From assembly GCF_001278055.1 (NCBI RefSeq), contig NZ_CP010802.1, forward strand, positions 1,550,001 to 1,614,000: DNA of 64,000 bases. Reading direction: 5' to 3'. The position numbers were made by a program, and so were the translations under genes. Shown here piece by piece: positions 33,693 through 42,010 of this stretch. The stretch is from Desulfuromonas soudanensis. Lineage in GTDB: Bacteria > Desulfobacterota > Desulfuromonadia > Desulfuromonadales > WTL. Within the stretch, counting starts at the first letter, position 1, and every line of letters starts with the position of its first letter. The notes under the pieces are model-generated. The model worked only from the letters and a program-made list of their open reading frames with translations. It was not told the origin of the DNA and did no database searches.

Positions 33693-34958
33693 ATGGAACT
33701 GGAACAGGCATTTTCGTGTCCGGGAACGCTGAAGAAGTTGCGAAGCGGCCCACTGGGAACGCTTCTGGACGGTTTCTGTACCTGGTTGATGGAGCACGGT
33801 TTCCGTCAGGGGACCATCCGCAAGCATCTATCGAACGTCTCTCATTTTAATCAGCATCTTGGCCGGCAAGGAGTTGTCCCTGGCCAAATCCTCTGTCCCA
33901 AAGACGTTGATGGATTTTTCGAAGCATATCCTGCCCGGTGTCGGCACCGCGGGCCACTGGAAGGTCATCTGAAGCGGGTTCGCCACTCGCTCAGTCGTTT
34001 CGTCGAGTACCTTGGCGAACAGGGGTTTTTCAATCCGTTGCCGCAAAGCGAGATCTTTGCGCCTCTTCTGGATGCCTACCTCGAATGGATGCAGCATTAC
34101 CAGCACGCCGCTGCCGGGACCTGCGAGTTGCGCGCTCAGTACCTCACCGTTTTCCTGCGCTACCTCGGCCCGCAGGCGACATTACAAGGGTTGGCCAAGC
34201 TGAGCCCGGAGAGCATCGAGGCGTTCTTCCTGGCTTATGCGCAGAAGGTCGGAAAAGCAGCGCGGCGATCGATGCAGTCGACCCTGCGGACCTTCTTCCG
34301 TTTCTGCCTGCATCGAGGCTACGTCCGGGAGCCCCTGGACCTGGCGGTTCCTACCTTGAGAGCCTACAAGCTGGCTTCGGTCCCGCGCGGCTTGACTGAG
34401 GCTCAGGCTCGGCAGGTCCTTCAGGGGATCGACCGCAAGACCACGGTGGGCCGACGGGATTACGCCATCGTTCAGTTGCTTCACACCTACGGTGTCCGAG
34501 GCGGCCAGGTTCGGGCGTTGCGGCTGGAGCAGATCGACTGGGCGCAGAACCGGATCTTCTTTGCAGCTTCCAAGGGCGGCAAGGACAGCTGCCTTCCCCT
34601 CACCGTCGAGGTGGGGGAGAGCCTGCTGAACTACTTGCAAAATGCCCGGCCATCCAGTTCGAACCCGCAGGTGTTTCTGACCTCGCGTGCCCCCTACCAC
34701 CCGCTTCCCCGCTCCAGTTCCCTTTCCGTCATCATCGAGCGCCGTATCCGAGCCGCAAGCATCGAGATTCCCAGCAAGGGCGCCCACGCCTTTCGGCATG
34801 GCTTTGCGACCCGGATGCTCGCGCAGGGAGAACCGTTCAAGGCGATTGCCGATGTGCTGGGCCATCGCCATCTCGGCACCACCTTTATCTACACCAAGGT
34901 CGACTTTAACGCCCTGAAGCAGGTCGCCCTGGAGTGGCCGCAGGAGGTGACGCGATGA
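33693..34958 (+). CDS. RIT tyrosine recombinase 1
   Basis: A 421-residue tyrosine recombinase and the first gene of the trio. It has a SAM-like N-terminal core-binding region and a C-terminal catalytic domain with Arg in YGVRGGQVRALRL, Lys in SKGGKDSCLPL, HAFRHGFAT (HxxR) and LGHRHLGTTFIYTK (H and the nucleophile Tyr). AGGGAAG lies before the ATG. Its stop overlaps the next start (ATGA). The three products are thought to act together in moving the element; individual roles are unknown. The IS4 element directly upstream (ending 33618) may have replaced its promoter region. Confidence 0.92.
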   Translation: MELEQAFSCPGTLKKLRSGPLGTLLDGFCTWLMEHGFRQGTIRKHLSNVSHFNQHLGRQGVVPGQILCPKDVDGFFEAYPARCRHRGPLEGHLKRVRHSLSRFVEYLGEQGFFNPLPQSEIFAPLLDAYLEWMQHYQHAAAGTCELRAQYLTVFLRYLGPQATLQGLAKLSPESIEAFFLAYAQKVGKAARRSMQSTLRTFFRFCLHRGYVREPLDLAVPTLRAYKLASVPRGLTEAQARQVLQGIDRKTTVGRRDYAIVQLLHTYGVRGGQVRALRLEQIDWAQNRIFFAASKGGKDSCLPLTVEVGESLLNYLQNARPSSSNPQVFLTSRAPYHPLPRSSSLSVIIERRIRAASIEIPSKGAHAFRHGFATRMLAQGEPFKAIADVLGHRHLGTTFIYTKVDFNALKQVALEWPQEVTR

Positions 34959-35929
34959 GAACCCTGGAATTTCACAGCGCCCTGGCTCCTCAGATCCGGA
35001 ACTTCATCAGCTTGCGGCAGCTCTCCGGCACCGATTATCAGAGCCAGGCGCTACTGTTGAGCTACTTCGACCGCTTCCTGGTCGAAGAAAAATTTGAAGC
35101 TTCGTGCATCACCCCGCAGATCACCGACCGGTATCTTCTGACTCTTTCGCACCTTGCACCGCGTGTGCAGTCAAACCGCTTCTGCGTGGTGCAGCAGCTG
35201 TGCCGGTATCTCTTGCGGCACGACCCGCTCACCTACGTTCCCGAACCCATAAGGGTCATTGCCTCGCAGGCGGCTCATCAGCCGTACATCTACAACCAGA
35301 GGGAAATCGGCGCCTTGCTGGCCGCCGCCGCGGAATTGCGGCCGCCGGGCTCCCTGCGGCCACTCACCTACCGGACACTCCTCGGCCTGCTCTACAGCAC
35401 GGGCATCCGTATCGGGGAAGCATTGGCCCTGAACCTGGAGAACTTTCTCTGCGCCGAAGAGCGGCTCTACATCGTCGAGGGCAAGTTCCGCAAGGCCCGC
35501 TGGGTGCCTTTGAGCACGACCACCTGCCAGGCGTTGCAGCAATATCTGGACAGACGCCTTCGCATCAAGCCGCGCTCGCCGGACTCCCCGCTGCTGCTGA
35601 ATCAACGATCCCGGCGCTTGCATCATGTCACGGTCAACCTTACCTTTCGGCAGTTGCTGCGCCGCTGCGCCATCCCCCACAACGAGCACGCCGGCCCCCG
35701 CATCCACGACCTGCGACACACCTTTGCCGTTCACAGGCTGCTGGCCTGGTATCGAGACGGGCAGGATGTAAACGCGCGGCTGCCTTGGCTGGCAACCTAT
35801 CTGGGACATGTGGATATCCATTCCACCCAGGTCTACCTTCGGGCCACGCCGGAGCTGACCGAAGAGGTGGCCCGGCGCTTCCACGATTACTACCTCCAAC
35901 AGATCCAAACCAACGGAGGACAGTCATGA
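34955..35929 (+). CDS. RIT tyrosine recombinase 2
   Basis: A 324-residue tyrosine recombinase starting MRTLEFHSALAPQIRNF, with AGGAGG before the ATG. It has Arg in STGIRIGEALAL, Lys in GKFRKARWVPL, HDLRHTFAVH and LGHVDIHSTQVYL with the tyrosine. It overlaps recombinases 1 and 3 by ATGA on both sides, so translation is coupled. All catalytic residues appear intact. Confidence 0.93.
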   Translation: MRTLEFHSALAPQIRNFISLRQLSGTDYQSQALLLSYFDRFLVEEKFEASCITPQITDRYLLTLSHLAPRVQSNRFCVVQQLCRYLLRHDPLTYVPEPIRVIASQAAHQPYIYNQREIGALLAAAAELRPPGSLRPLTYRTLLGLLYSTGIRIGEALALNLENFLCAEERLYIVEGKFRKARWVPLSTTTCQALQQYLDRRLRIKPRSPDSPLLLNQRSRRLHHVTVNLTFRQLLRRCAIPHNEHAGPRIHDLRHTFAVHRLLAWYRDGQDVNARLPWLATYLGHVDIHSTQVYLRATPELTEEVARRFHDYYLQQIQTNGGQS

Positions 35930-36960
35930 AACAGTTGCTGGCCAAGTTCATGAAACCCTTCTTCAGCCACTACCTGCCGATCCAGAAAGGCCTCGCGACC
36001 AATACCCTGCTGGCGTACCGCGACGCGATCAAGCTGCTGTTGTGCTTTGCTGCGGACACCCTGCGCAAGAGCGCCGACGAGTTGAGCGTCGAAGAGATCG
36101 ACGAAGCGCTTGTGTTGGCGTTCCTCGATCATCTTGAAAACGTTCGCGGCTGCACGCCGCGAACCCGTAATGCCCGATTGGCGGCCATCCGTGTCTTCTT
36201 CGGTTTCATCGCCCGAGAGGAGCCGGTCTTGCTGCTCCAGTGCCAGAGGATTCGCACCATCCCTCTGAAACGTACGCAGCACAAGACGGTCAAGTACATG
36301 GAGCAGGACGAGATGCAGGCGCTGCTCGATGCGGTGAATGTCAATGCACGCACCGCCGCGCGCGACAAGGCTTTGCTGCTCCTGCTCTACAACACCGGGG
36401 CTCGCGTCAGTGAAATTGTGGGCATCAAAATCCCAGATCTGCGCCTGCAGGGTGCCACCGCTCAGATCTCGCTTCTGGGCAAGGGTAAAAAGCACCGCAG
36501 CTGTCCGCTGTGGCCCGAAATGGCACAAGCCCTTCAGGCTTACCTCAAAGTTCGCAATCCCCATGATCCGGCCGCTGAGCAGCTCTTCCTCAACGCCAAC
36601 GGAGTTCCCATCACCCGTTTCGGCATTCGCCAAATCCTGAGCAAATATGCGGCCTCAGCCCGGAATCAATGCCCATCGATGAGGAGCAGGGCCGTAAATC
36701 CACACACTATCAGGCATACCACGGCCATGCATCTGCTGCGGGCCGGCAACGATATCAATATGGTCAGTTATTGGTTGGGGCACGCCGACATCAACACCAC
36801 GCATGTCTACGTCGAAATCGATATGGACATGAAACGGAGAATGCTCGAAAAAACAACAGCACCGGTCGTCAGCCACGACCTGCCATGGCAGAAGCCCGAC
36901 GTCTTGCAGTGGCTCGCTGCGCTCGAAAAATCACCTAAATTATGTGCAGTAAAACCTTGA
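35926..36960 (+). CDS. RIT tyrosine recombinase 3
   Basis: A 344-residue tyrosine recombinase starting MKQLLAKFMKPFFSHYLP with CGGAGGA before the ATG. It has a phage-integrase SAM-like domain (about 1-110), then Arg in NTGARVSEIVGI, Lys in LGKGKKHRSCPL, HTIRHTTAMH and LGHADINTTHVYVE. It resembles XerC/D-like integrases more than its two partners do. It ends 34 bases before the right inverted repeat, so the element has little cargo beyond the trio. Confidence 0.93.
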   Translation: MKQLLAKFMKPFFSHYLPIQKGLATNTLLAYRDAIKLLLCFAADTLRKSADELSVEEIDEALVLAFLDHLENVRGCTPRTRNARLAAIRVFFGFIAREEPVLLLQCQRIRTIPLKRTQHKTVKYMEQDEMQALLDAVNVNARTAARDKALLLLLYNTGARVSEIVGIKIPDLRLQGATAQISLLGKGKKHRSCPLWPEMAQALQAYLKVRNPHDPAAEQLFLNANGVPITRFGIRQILSKYAASARNQCPSMRSRAVNPHTIRHTTAMHLLRAGNDINMVSYWLGHADINTTHVYVEIDMDMKRRMLEKTTAPVVSHDLPWQKPDVLQWLAALEKSPKLCAVKP

Positions 36961-36994
36961 TCTGGGGTAGAGAATGAGGGAGTGTCCAGAAATG

Positions 36995-37023
36995 AACTTC
37001 ACATAAGTTCGCGCTTCACATAA
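36995..37023. repeat. RIT right inverted repeat
   Basis: The exact 29-base reverse complement of 32196-32224. It is followed directly by CATTACC, which resumes the RAYT coding frame (HYHLLLE). Confidence 0.9.
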
Positions 37024-37028
37024 CATTA

Positions 37029-37782
37029 CCATCTGCTGCTGGAGACACCCCGAGGGAACCTGTCGCAGATAATGCGGCACATCAACGGCGCCTATACCAC
37101 CTACTTCAACGTCAAGCGTAAGCGGGCGGGACATCTCTTTCAGGGGCGTTACAAGGCGATCCTCGTTGATGCCGACGCCTATGCCGCGCAGCTTGCCCGC
37201 TACATTCACCTAAACCCGGTGCGGGCGGCGATGGTCCAAAAACCGCAAGACTATCCCTGGTCGAGCTACCTCTTCACTATCGGGCAAAGTCAGCCGCCGC
37301 CGTGGCTCGAGCGGCATTTCATCCTTGGCTATTTCGGAGGAAATGAGCAGGGCTATCGGGCCTTCGTGGAGGATCTGCCGGGGAAAGAGCATGTCAGTCC
37401 ATTGCTCGGGACGACCGGTGCGACGATCCTGGGAGGGGACGCGTTCATCGCGGGGATCAGGACAGAGCATCTGGAAACGAAAAAGATAGACCGCGATGTT
37501 CCGGCGTTGAAGCAACTTCTTGGTCAGCCGGACCTCGACGCCATCGTCGAGAAGACCAGCGAGGTTTTCGGAGAGGGCAAAGGAGCGGCTAGGCAGGCGG
37601 CGCTTTACGTGTGCCATCGGTATAGCGGCGCCAAGCTCAAGGAAATCGGCTCCCGCTTTGAGGTAAGTGAGTCGGCGGTGACGCAGGCGAGTCGAAGGTT
37701 TGCTGCGAGGCTGGAGGAGGATGAGGAAGTCAATAGGGCCATAGGGCGGATGGTGACGGAGTTGAATTTGTCAAAAGTGTAG
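37029..37782 (+). pseudogene. RAYT transposase, 3' part (split by RIT element)
   Basis: This continues the transposase begun at 31987. It reads HLLLETPRGNLSQIMRHING..., with AYAAQLARYIHLNPVRA carrying the candidate catalytic tyrosine (YIHLNPVRA block). A C-terminal segment (about 270-300 of the restored protein) has a helix-turn-helix look (LKEIGSRFEVSESAVTQ). The gene ends with TAG at 37780, inside the right inverted repeat of the element. The ATG at 37072 is internal and is not a likely real start. Confidence 0.9.
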
Positions 37783-37791
37783 ACGCGACCC
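37768..37791. repeat. Right inverted end of the RAYT element
   Basis: 24 bases starting TTGTCAAAAGTGTAGACG, pairing with 31907-31930 (three mismatches). It overlaps the last codons of the transposase. CGACCCC motifs follow downstream (37787 and 37802). Confidence 0.65.
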
Positions 37792-37897
37792 CCTTGATTG
37801 ATCCGACCCCATTGATCACTATTAGAAGGGTGGTTGAAGGCGATCGTTCTGGCCCCACCTCTTCCAATAATCGGCCAATTCCGCTACTCTAGCACCC

Positions 37898-38383
37898 ATG
37901 GACACGACCCTTCTCCTTCTGCTCCTCGCCGCCGCACTGGCCCTCGTCGGCTTCGCCGGCCTGCTCTTGCCGGCCCTCCCCGGGATGCCGCTCATTTTCG
38001 CCGGGCTGCTGGTCGCCGCCTGGGCCGAGGATTTCGCCTATGTCGGCTGGCGGACGCTGACCGCCCTCGGCGGTCTTACCGTTCTTGGAATCCTCGCCGA
38101 TTTTGTCGCCGGCTCCTTCGGTGCCCGCCACTTCGGCGCCTCGCGGCGGGCTGCGATCGGCGCGGCGGTGGGCGCCTTGGTCGGCCTCTTCTTCGGCATT
38201 GCCGGCGTGCTGCTCGGCCCCTTCGTCGGCGCCATCGTCTTCGAGTTTACCGTCCGCAGCGATCTGCGCGCTTCTGGGCGGGCGGGGGTCGGCGCGGCCC
38301 TCGGGCTGGCCCTCGGCGTCGCCGCCAAGATGGCGCTCGCCTTTGCCATGCTCGGCCTTTTCCTTGCCGTTCGCTTCCTGTAG
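37898..38383 (+). CDS. DUF456 family membrane protein
   Basis: A 161-residue, nearly all hydrophobic protein with about five membrane segments and the family pattern LLPALPGMPLIFAG near residues 23-36 and a DFVAGSFGARHFGASRRAAIGAAVG block near 68-92. DUF456 proteins are small inner-membrane proteins of unknown function. No Shine-Dalgarno sequence precedes the ATG. A TACTCT box at 37885-37890 would make a nearly leaderless message, but this is weak. It stands alone between the RAYT element and a gene-free stretch. Confidence 0.85.
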   Translation: MDTTLLLLLLAAALALVGFAGLLLPALPGMPLIFAGLLVAAWAEDFAYVGWRTLTALGGLTVLGILADFVAGSFGARHFGASRRAAIGAAVGALVGLFFGIAGVLLGPFVGAIVFEFTVRSDLRASGRAGVGAALGLALGVAAKMALAFAMLGLFLAVRFL

Positions 38384-38703
38384 CTCCGTAGACGTTTCCA
38401 TGCGAACCGGAGCCTCCTCCAATGTACGGTGACCTTTTCGCCAAGAGTGAACGGGGTCGTCTCTCCACTCTTCACATCATGAAAAATGGAGTCAGACCCC
38501 CTGAGACGCACTCTGTCTCTTCTCAAGTCGATCTGAACATGGTCCGAGCTCGGGGGTAAGGCACGCTGAAGGGTGGGCTCGCGGCGGTTTCCACGGGAGC
38601 TTCATTCAACGTTTTTCGATTGAAGGGGACTTGAACGACAAAAAAGGCCCGAATCCATGCGGATTCGGGCTTCTGTGCTTTTGGGCGGATGGCGTCGGTC
38701 CCT
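38384..38703. other. Noncoding remnant region with a hairpin
   Basis: About 320 bases with no gene. It contains ATGGAGTCAGACCCC near 38484-38498 (a motif often found at RAYT-linked repeats) and ATTGAAGGGGACTTGAAC near 38617-38634, then a terminator-like hairpin at 38647. Confidence 0.4.
38647..38672 (+). terminator. Terminator-like hairpin
   Basis: GCCCGAATCC / GGATTCGGGC with an ATGC loop, followed by TTCTGTGCTTTT. Nearly the same stem is used at 20354. The T run is poor here. Confidence 0.5.
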
Positions 38704-38864
38704 AGTGTCCCGATTGGTTAATGCCGTCCATTAATTCTGGTCCTTTTGGCCGCTCCCTGCGTTGGGTCTCCTCGGCTTAAGCCCGGCTAGGCCTGCGTCG
38801 ACCCGCCTTGGCAGCGACCAAAATACCTCAGAATTATCTGAATGGACTAACCAAACGGGACACT
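38704..38864. mobile_element. 161-base fold-back (MITE-like) element
   Basis: The ends are AGTGTCCCG....CGGGACACT. The inverted similarity continues inward (GGTTA, CCATT, ATAATTCTG, TTTTGG(C/T)CGCT and GGGTC pairs), so almost the whole element can fold into one long imperfect hairpin. No gene is inside. It abuts the left end of the IS110-family element. Confidence 0.65.
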
Positions 38865-38880
38865 GATATGGCTGACAGTT

Positions 38881-39199
38881 GTCAATAGAAGAAACGCTCA
38901 CTGCCCAACTGATTTTCAGCGGTTTTTCGTGCGTTATGTTCCAGGGCACTTGCAGGGGCGGAACCTGTATTGCGACGGCTAATCAGACTGATATTCGCGG
39001 GTTGGGTACCGCCAGACTTGTCTTCGTCGCGGAGCTGCCTCTCTCTAGTAACGTGAGTTCGGCCAAGGCCTTATCCAATAGTGTCCTCGAGGGTTCTCCT
39101 GACCGCGGTTGCGCCCCTGTAACTGCCCTGGAATGTTAGTTTTGCTTCAATATGCTTTCTCCAACAGGTTTTTGAGGTGATTGAGTTGTTTGTGGTTTG
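38881..39199 (-). ncRNA. Candidate bridge RNA region of the IS110-family element
   Basis: 319 bases downstream of the transposase, with no convincing ORF of its own. IS110-family recombinases use a structured bridge RNA encoded in the longer noncoding end (3' of the gene in IS1111 members). No fold was computed here; the call rests on position and element architecture only. Confidence 0.35.
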
Positions 39200-40354
39200 T
39201 TATGCCATGGCCGGGATTTCAACTTCATGGGCTATTGCCCACATAAAAGCACAGAGTTCTCGAGCTATAGCCGTCACGATCACCTGTTTGGATTTACCCT
39301 TCGCCAGCATACGTTTGTAGCGGGCACATAATCGGAGTTGAGCTTTCCAGGAGATATCGCAAATTGCTTGCGACAGGCCTTCTTGTCGTCTGCGTAACTC
39401 CCGACTGACCCGGGCAGGAAGGCGGTAAGCCCAGGAGGCTTCCACCAGGACCCGGCGCACATGTCCATTGCCTGCTTTGGTAATTGAACCTCGTTTCGTT
39501 GTCTCGCCACTGGAATGTTCCGATGGAACCAGTCCGAGATAGGACATCAGTTCAACGGGGCTCTTAAAGCGCTTCAAATCTCCTATTTCAGCAACGGTTG
39601 TGGCTGCGACAATCAAGGAGACGCCTCGCAGGGATTGGTAGGCTTTAGCTACCGGAAACATCCGCCACTGGGGCAAGAGTTGTTGAATCTGCTCAGTCAG
39701 CCGCTCCACCCGCCGAGTGCTTTCAGTAAGCGCGCCGACATATTCCTGAAGGGTAATCTGCTGGGCCGGATGAGGCATTTTGATTCCAGCGATCCAGCGC
39801 ATATGTGCCTGGCTCCAGGGGGTTCGTCCACTGAATCGGTGACCGTGTCGAAGAAGAAATGCCAGAATGTGCTGCTTGGCTTTTTTCTCCGACGCCTTGG
39901 CATCCTCCCTTGATCGGGTAAGGTCCCGCATGGCTTCATCTTCGGTAAGAGGCACAAAAACGGGAGACAGTTCACCGGCTCGATGCAGGCGGGCAAGCAT
40001 TTGGGCATCCCGGCGGTCATTCTTAATACGGTCGCCGCTTTTCTTGGGGATCTTTGAGGGCGCTACCACCACACAATCGAACCCCTGAAATGTAAGGTGT
40101 CGGTAAACATCATAGCCACAAGGGCCAGCTTCGTAGACGAAATGGAGTTCGCAGCCTCTCGAAACCAGTTTCCTAACAACCTTGTCGAGAGCAACCAAAC
40201 TCCCGTCAATTTTCCCATAGTGTCGAATTTCGCCGGTGCGACCCTCCTCGGCGATAGCGATCTCAATGGAGTTTTTGTGGACGTCCAACCCGATAAACAT
40301 GCTAGACTTCTTCATGACCTGCCTCCTTGATTTTGGCTCTGTGTTGGGGTTCAA
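39200..40354 (-). CDS. IS110-family transposase (DEDD RuvC-like plus Tnp20 domain)
   Basis: A 384-residue recombinase. The N-terminal RuvC-like domain shows the DEDD residues: Asp in FIGLDVHK, Glu in YEAGPCGYD, and the two Asp of KNDRRDAQ. The C-terminal transposase_20 domain has the SYLGLVPSEHSSGE block and RGSITKAGNGHVRR, which carries the catalytic serine. It starts MNPNTEPKSRRQVMKK; an internal Met at residue 14 (AGGCAGGTC just upstream) is an equally possible start. The frame is complete, so the element may be active. Confidence 0.92.
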   Translation of the reverse strand: MNPNTEPKSRRQVMKKSSMFIGLDVHKNSIEIAIAEEGRTGEIRHYGKIDGSLVALDKVVRKLVSRGCELHFVYEAGPCGYDVYRHLTFQGFDCVVVAPSKIPKKSGDRIKNDRRDAQMLARLHRAGELSPVFVPLTEDEAMRDLTRSREDAKASEKKAKQHILAFLLRHGHRFSGRTPWSQAHMRWIAGIKMPHPAQQITLQEYVGALTESTRRVERLTEQIQQLLPQWRMFPVAKAYQSLRGVSLIVAATTVAEIGDLKRFKSPVELMSYLGLVPSEHSSGETTKRGSITKAGNGHVRRVLVEASWAYRLPARVSRELRRRQEGLSQAICDISWKAQLRLCARYKRMLAKGKSKQVIVTAIARELCAFMWAIAHEVEIPAMA

Positions 40355-40423
40355 GAGCTTCCAACATAACCCACGTTTGCAAGGGGCAGGTCTTTTTTTG
40401 TCTCTAACTGTCAGCCATTATGT

Positions 40424-41599
40424 CTAGAGAATCTGCAGCACGGCGCACTTGAGGTATTCGGTCTCGGGGCAGTTCAGCAGCACCGGATGGTCCCAGGCCT
40501 GGCCGCGCATCTCCACCAGGCGGGCGCTGCGTCCCGCCTGCGCCGCGCTCTTGCGCAGGGTGTCGAGGAAGAGTTCGCGGTCCATATGGTAGGAGCAGGA
40601 GCAGGTGAAGAGATAACCCCCCGGCTCGACCAGTTCCATGGCCCGGCGGTTGACGGTGAGATACCCCTTGACCGCTTCCGGAAGTTTTTTCTTGCTCTTG
40701 ACGAAGGCGGGGGGATCGAGGATCACGGTCCCGAACTGCTCGCCGCTCCTGGTCATCTCCCGGAGGGCCTCGAAGGCGTCGATTCTGACGAAGGAGCAGA
40801 CCTTCTCCAGTCCGTTGAGAGATGCGTTGAAACCGGCCAGAGCGACGGCTCCGGCAGAGATGTCGATCCCCTTGACTTCGGCGGCGCCGTAGCGCGCGGC
40901 GTGGACCGCCCAGCTCCCCGAATAGCAGAAGAGGTCGAGGACCTTGCGCCCTTCGACCCGGCCCTGAAGGGCGCGGTGGTTTTCCTTCTGGTCGAGAAAA
41001 TGCCCGGTTTTCTGTCCCCCCGGCACGTCGACGGAAAACCGCAGTCCGTTTTCCTCGACGATCACCTCCTTCGGCATCTCGCCCAGGAGGAGTTCGATTC
41101 CCTGCGGCAGCCCTTCGAGCTCGCGCACCGCCACGTCGTTGCGGGCGACGATGGCCTGCGGCTGGAAAATCTGCTGCAGCGCCTCGACGATGGCGTCCCG
41201 GCGCTTCTCCATCCCCAGGGTGAGAAACTGCACCGAGAGGACGTCGCCGTAGCGGTCCACCACCAGGCCGGGGAGGGCGTCCCCCTCGCCGTGGACAATG
41301 CGCAGAGCCTCGGCCGATCCGTAGATTTTCTGGCGGTAGCTCAGCGCTTCGCCGATGCGATGGCGAAAGAATCCGGCGGTGTCGATGGATTCGCGTTTCC
41401 GGGAGAGGAGGCGGGCGGTGATGAGAGACAGGGGATTGTGATAGGCTGTGCCGAGAAATTCGCCGCCGGCGGCGTGGACCTCCACGGCGGCGCCGGGGAC
41501 GGTCTCTCCCTCCATGCGGTCGATTTCGTTGCTGAAGACCCAGGGATGGCCGGCGCGCAGCCGGCGGTCATGCCCCGGACGGAGAATCAGCCGGGTCAC
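40424..41599 (-). CDS. rlmI: RlmI-like 23S rRNA cytosine-C5 methyltransferase
   Basis: A 391-residue SAM-dependent rRNA methyltransferase with an N-terminal PUA-like domain (LRAGHPWVFSNEID), a middle domain and a Rossmann core with LDLFCYSGSWAVHAA (SAM motif I), VILDPPAFVKSKK (motif IV) and the catalytic-cysteine region FTCSCSYHM. RlmI makes m5C1962 in E. coli 23S rRNA. The GTG start at 41599 overlaps the arsR stop; the open frame extends much further upstream, but only antisense to the exchanger gene. The length matches the family (about 396). The IS110 element lies immediately after the stop, so the original terminator may have been displaced. Confidence 0.88.
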   Translation of the reverse strand: MTRLILRPGHDRRLRAGHPWVFSNEIDRMEGETVPGAAVEVHAAGGEFLGTAYHNPLSLITARLLSRKRESIDTAGFFRHRIGEALSYRQKIYGSAEALRIVHGEGDALPGLVVDRYGDVLSVQFLTLGMEKRRDAIVEALQQIFQPQAIVARNDVAVRELEGLPQGIELLLGEMPKEVIVEENGLRFSVDVPGGQKTGHFLDQKENHRALQGRVEGRKVLDLFCYSGSWAVHAARYGAAEVKGIDISAGAVALAGFNASLNGLEKVCSFVRIDAFEALREMTRSGEQFGTVILDPPAFVKSKKKLPEAVKGYLTVNRRAMELVEPGGYLFTCSCSYHMDRELFLDTLRKSAAQAGRSARLVEMRGQAWDHPVLLNCPETEYLKCAVLQIL

Positions 41600-41898
41600 G
41601 GGCAGCCGACGGGCTCGAAGAGGGCGTCGACGATGCGCCGGGCCTGGTCGGAGACGACGTGGTAGAAGACCTCCACCCCCTCGCGGCGCCCCTCGATGAT
41701 CCCCTTGTTCTTGAGGAGGGCCAGATGCTGGGAGACGGTGGCCTGGGGGAGGCCGAGGCATTCCCAGATTTTTTTGACGTTGCAGGTCTGCGAGGTCAGT
41801 CCGGCGATGATCTTGAGTCGGACCGGGTGTCCGAGAACCTTGAGGATCTCCGCTTCCCGATCGTAATTCTGCATTTTGTTGAATTCCATTTTTCCCAT
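41596..41898 (-). CDS. ArsR/SmtB-family transcriptional regulator
   Basis: A 100-residue winged-helix regulator (AEILKVLGHPVRLKIIAGL, LGLPQATVSQHLALLKNKGII, REGVEVFYHV). It carries Cys in TCNVKKIWEC, two cysteines seven positions apart near the sensory helix, suggesting a metal, metalloid or thiol/persulfide signal. The ATG at 41898 is preferred since GGAG lies 6 bases before it; an ATG at 41904 sits too close. It overlaps rlmI by 4 bases (GTGA), so the two form an operon. It is divergent from the Na+/Ca2+ exchanger gene, which could be a target. Confidence 0.85.
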   Translation of the reverse strand: MGKMEFNKMQNYDREAEILKVLGHPVRLKIIAGLTSQTCNVKKIWECLGLPQATVSQHLALLKNKGIIEGRREGVEVFYHVVSDQARRIVDALFEPVGCP

Positions 41899-41927
41899 GG
41901 TCATCTCCGGGTAACGTTGATTTTATG

Positions 41928-41941
41928 AATATATGGATATT
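41928..41941. promoter_or_regulatory. Possible ArsR-type operator
   Basis: AATAT-ATGG-ATATT, an AT-rich inverted repeat in an otherwise GC-rich region, 30 bases upstream of arsR and before the divergent exchanger gene. ArsR-family operators are often of this ATAT-rich dyad type. TTGACG follows at 41943. Confidence 0.4.
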
Positions 41942-42010
41942 ATTGACGGGACCGGTTGTTGTCAAGAAGTAAGCGGCAATACCGACACTTTTTGCTCCCG
42001 GAGGACCACA

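Larger units (their letters stand above)
32169..37023. mobile_element. RIT (recombinase-in-trio) element, carrying a nested IS4 element
   Basis: Three adjacent, overlapping tyrosine recombinase genes (33693-36960) lie between perfect 29-base inverted repeats (32196-32224 and 36995-37023). This is the arrangement of RIT elements. The left end has an extra 27 bases with a perfect palindrome (32169-32190, TTTATGTGGAGC centre). CATTA flanks both sides (32164-32168 and 37024-37028). The target is the HUH codons of a RAYT gene. An IS4-family element (32294-33618) lies between the left end and the first recombinase gene. Confidence 0.85.
38868..40420. mobile_element. IS110-family element, IS1111-like
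   Basis: Bounded by 13-base inverted repeats ATGGCTGACAGTT (38868-38880) and AACTGTCAGCCAT (40406-40418); true ends may lie a few bases outside, as in elements with subterminal repeats. The transposase is on the minus strand with a short 5' flank (about 65 bases) and a long 3' noncoding flank (about 330 bases). Subterminal repeats plus a long 3' noncoding end point to the IS1111 group. The element ends only 4 bases from the rlmI stop codon. Confidence 0.8.

Noticed and set aside
37072-37782. Independent 236-residue transposase gene
   Set aside because: It is the 3' part of the RAYT gene split at 32168; the internal ATG is not a native start.
38879-39139. Plus-strand frame of 86 codons in the IS110 3' end
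   Set aside because: No ribosome site or family; the position suits a noncoding end of the element.
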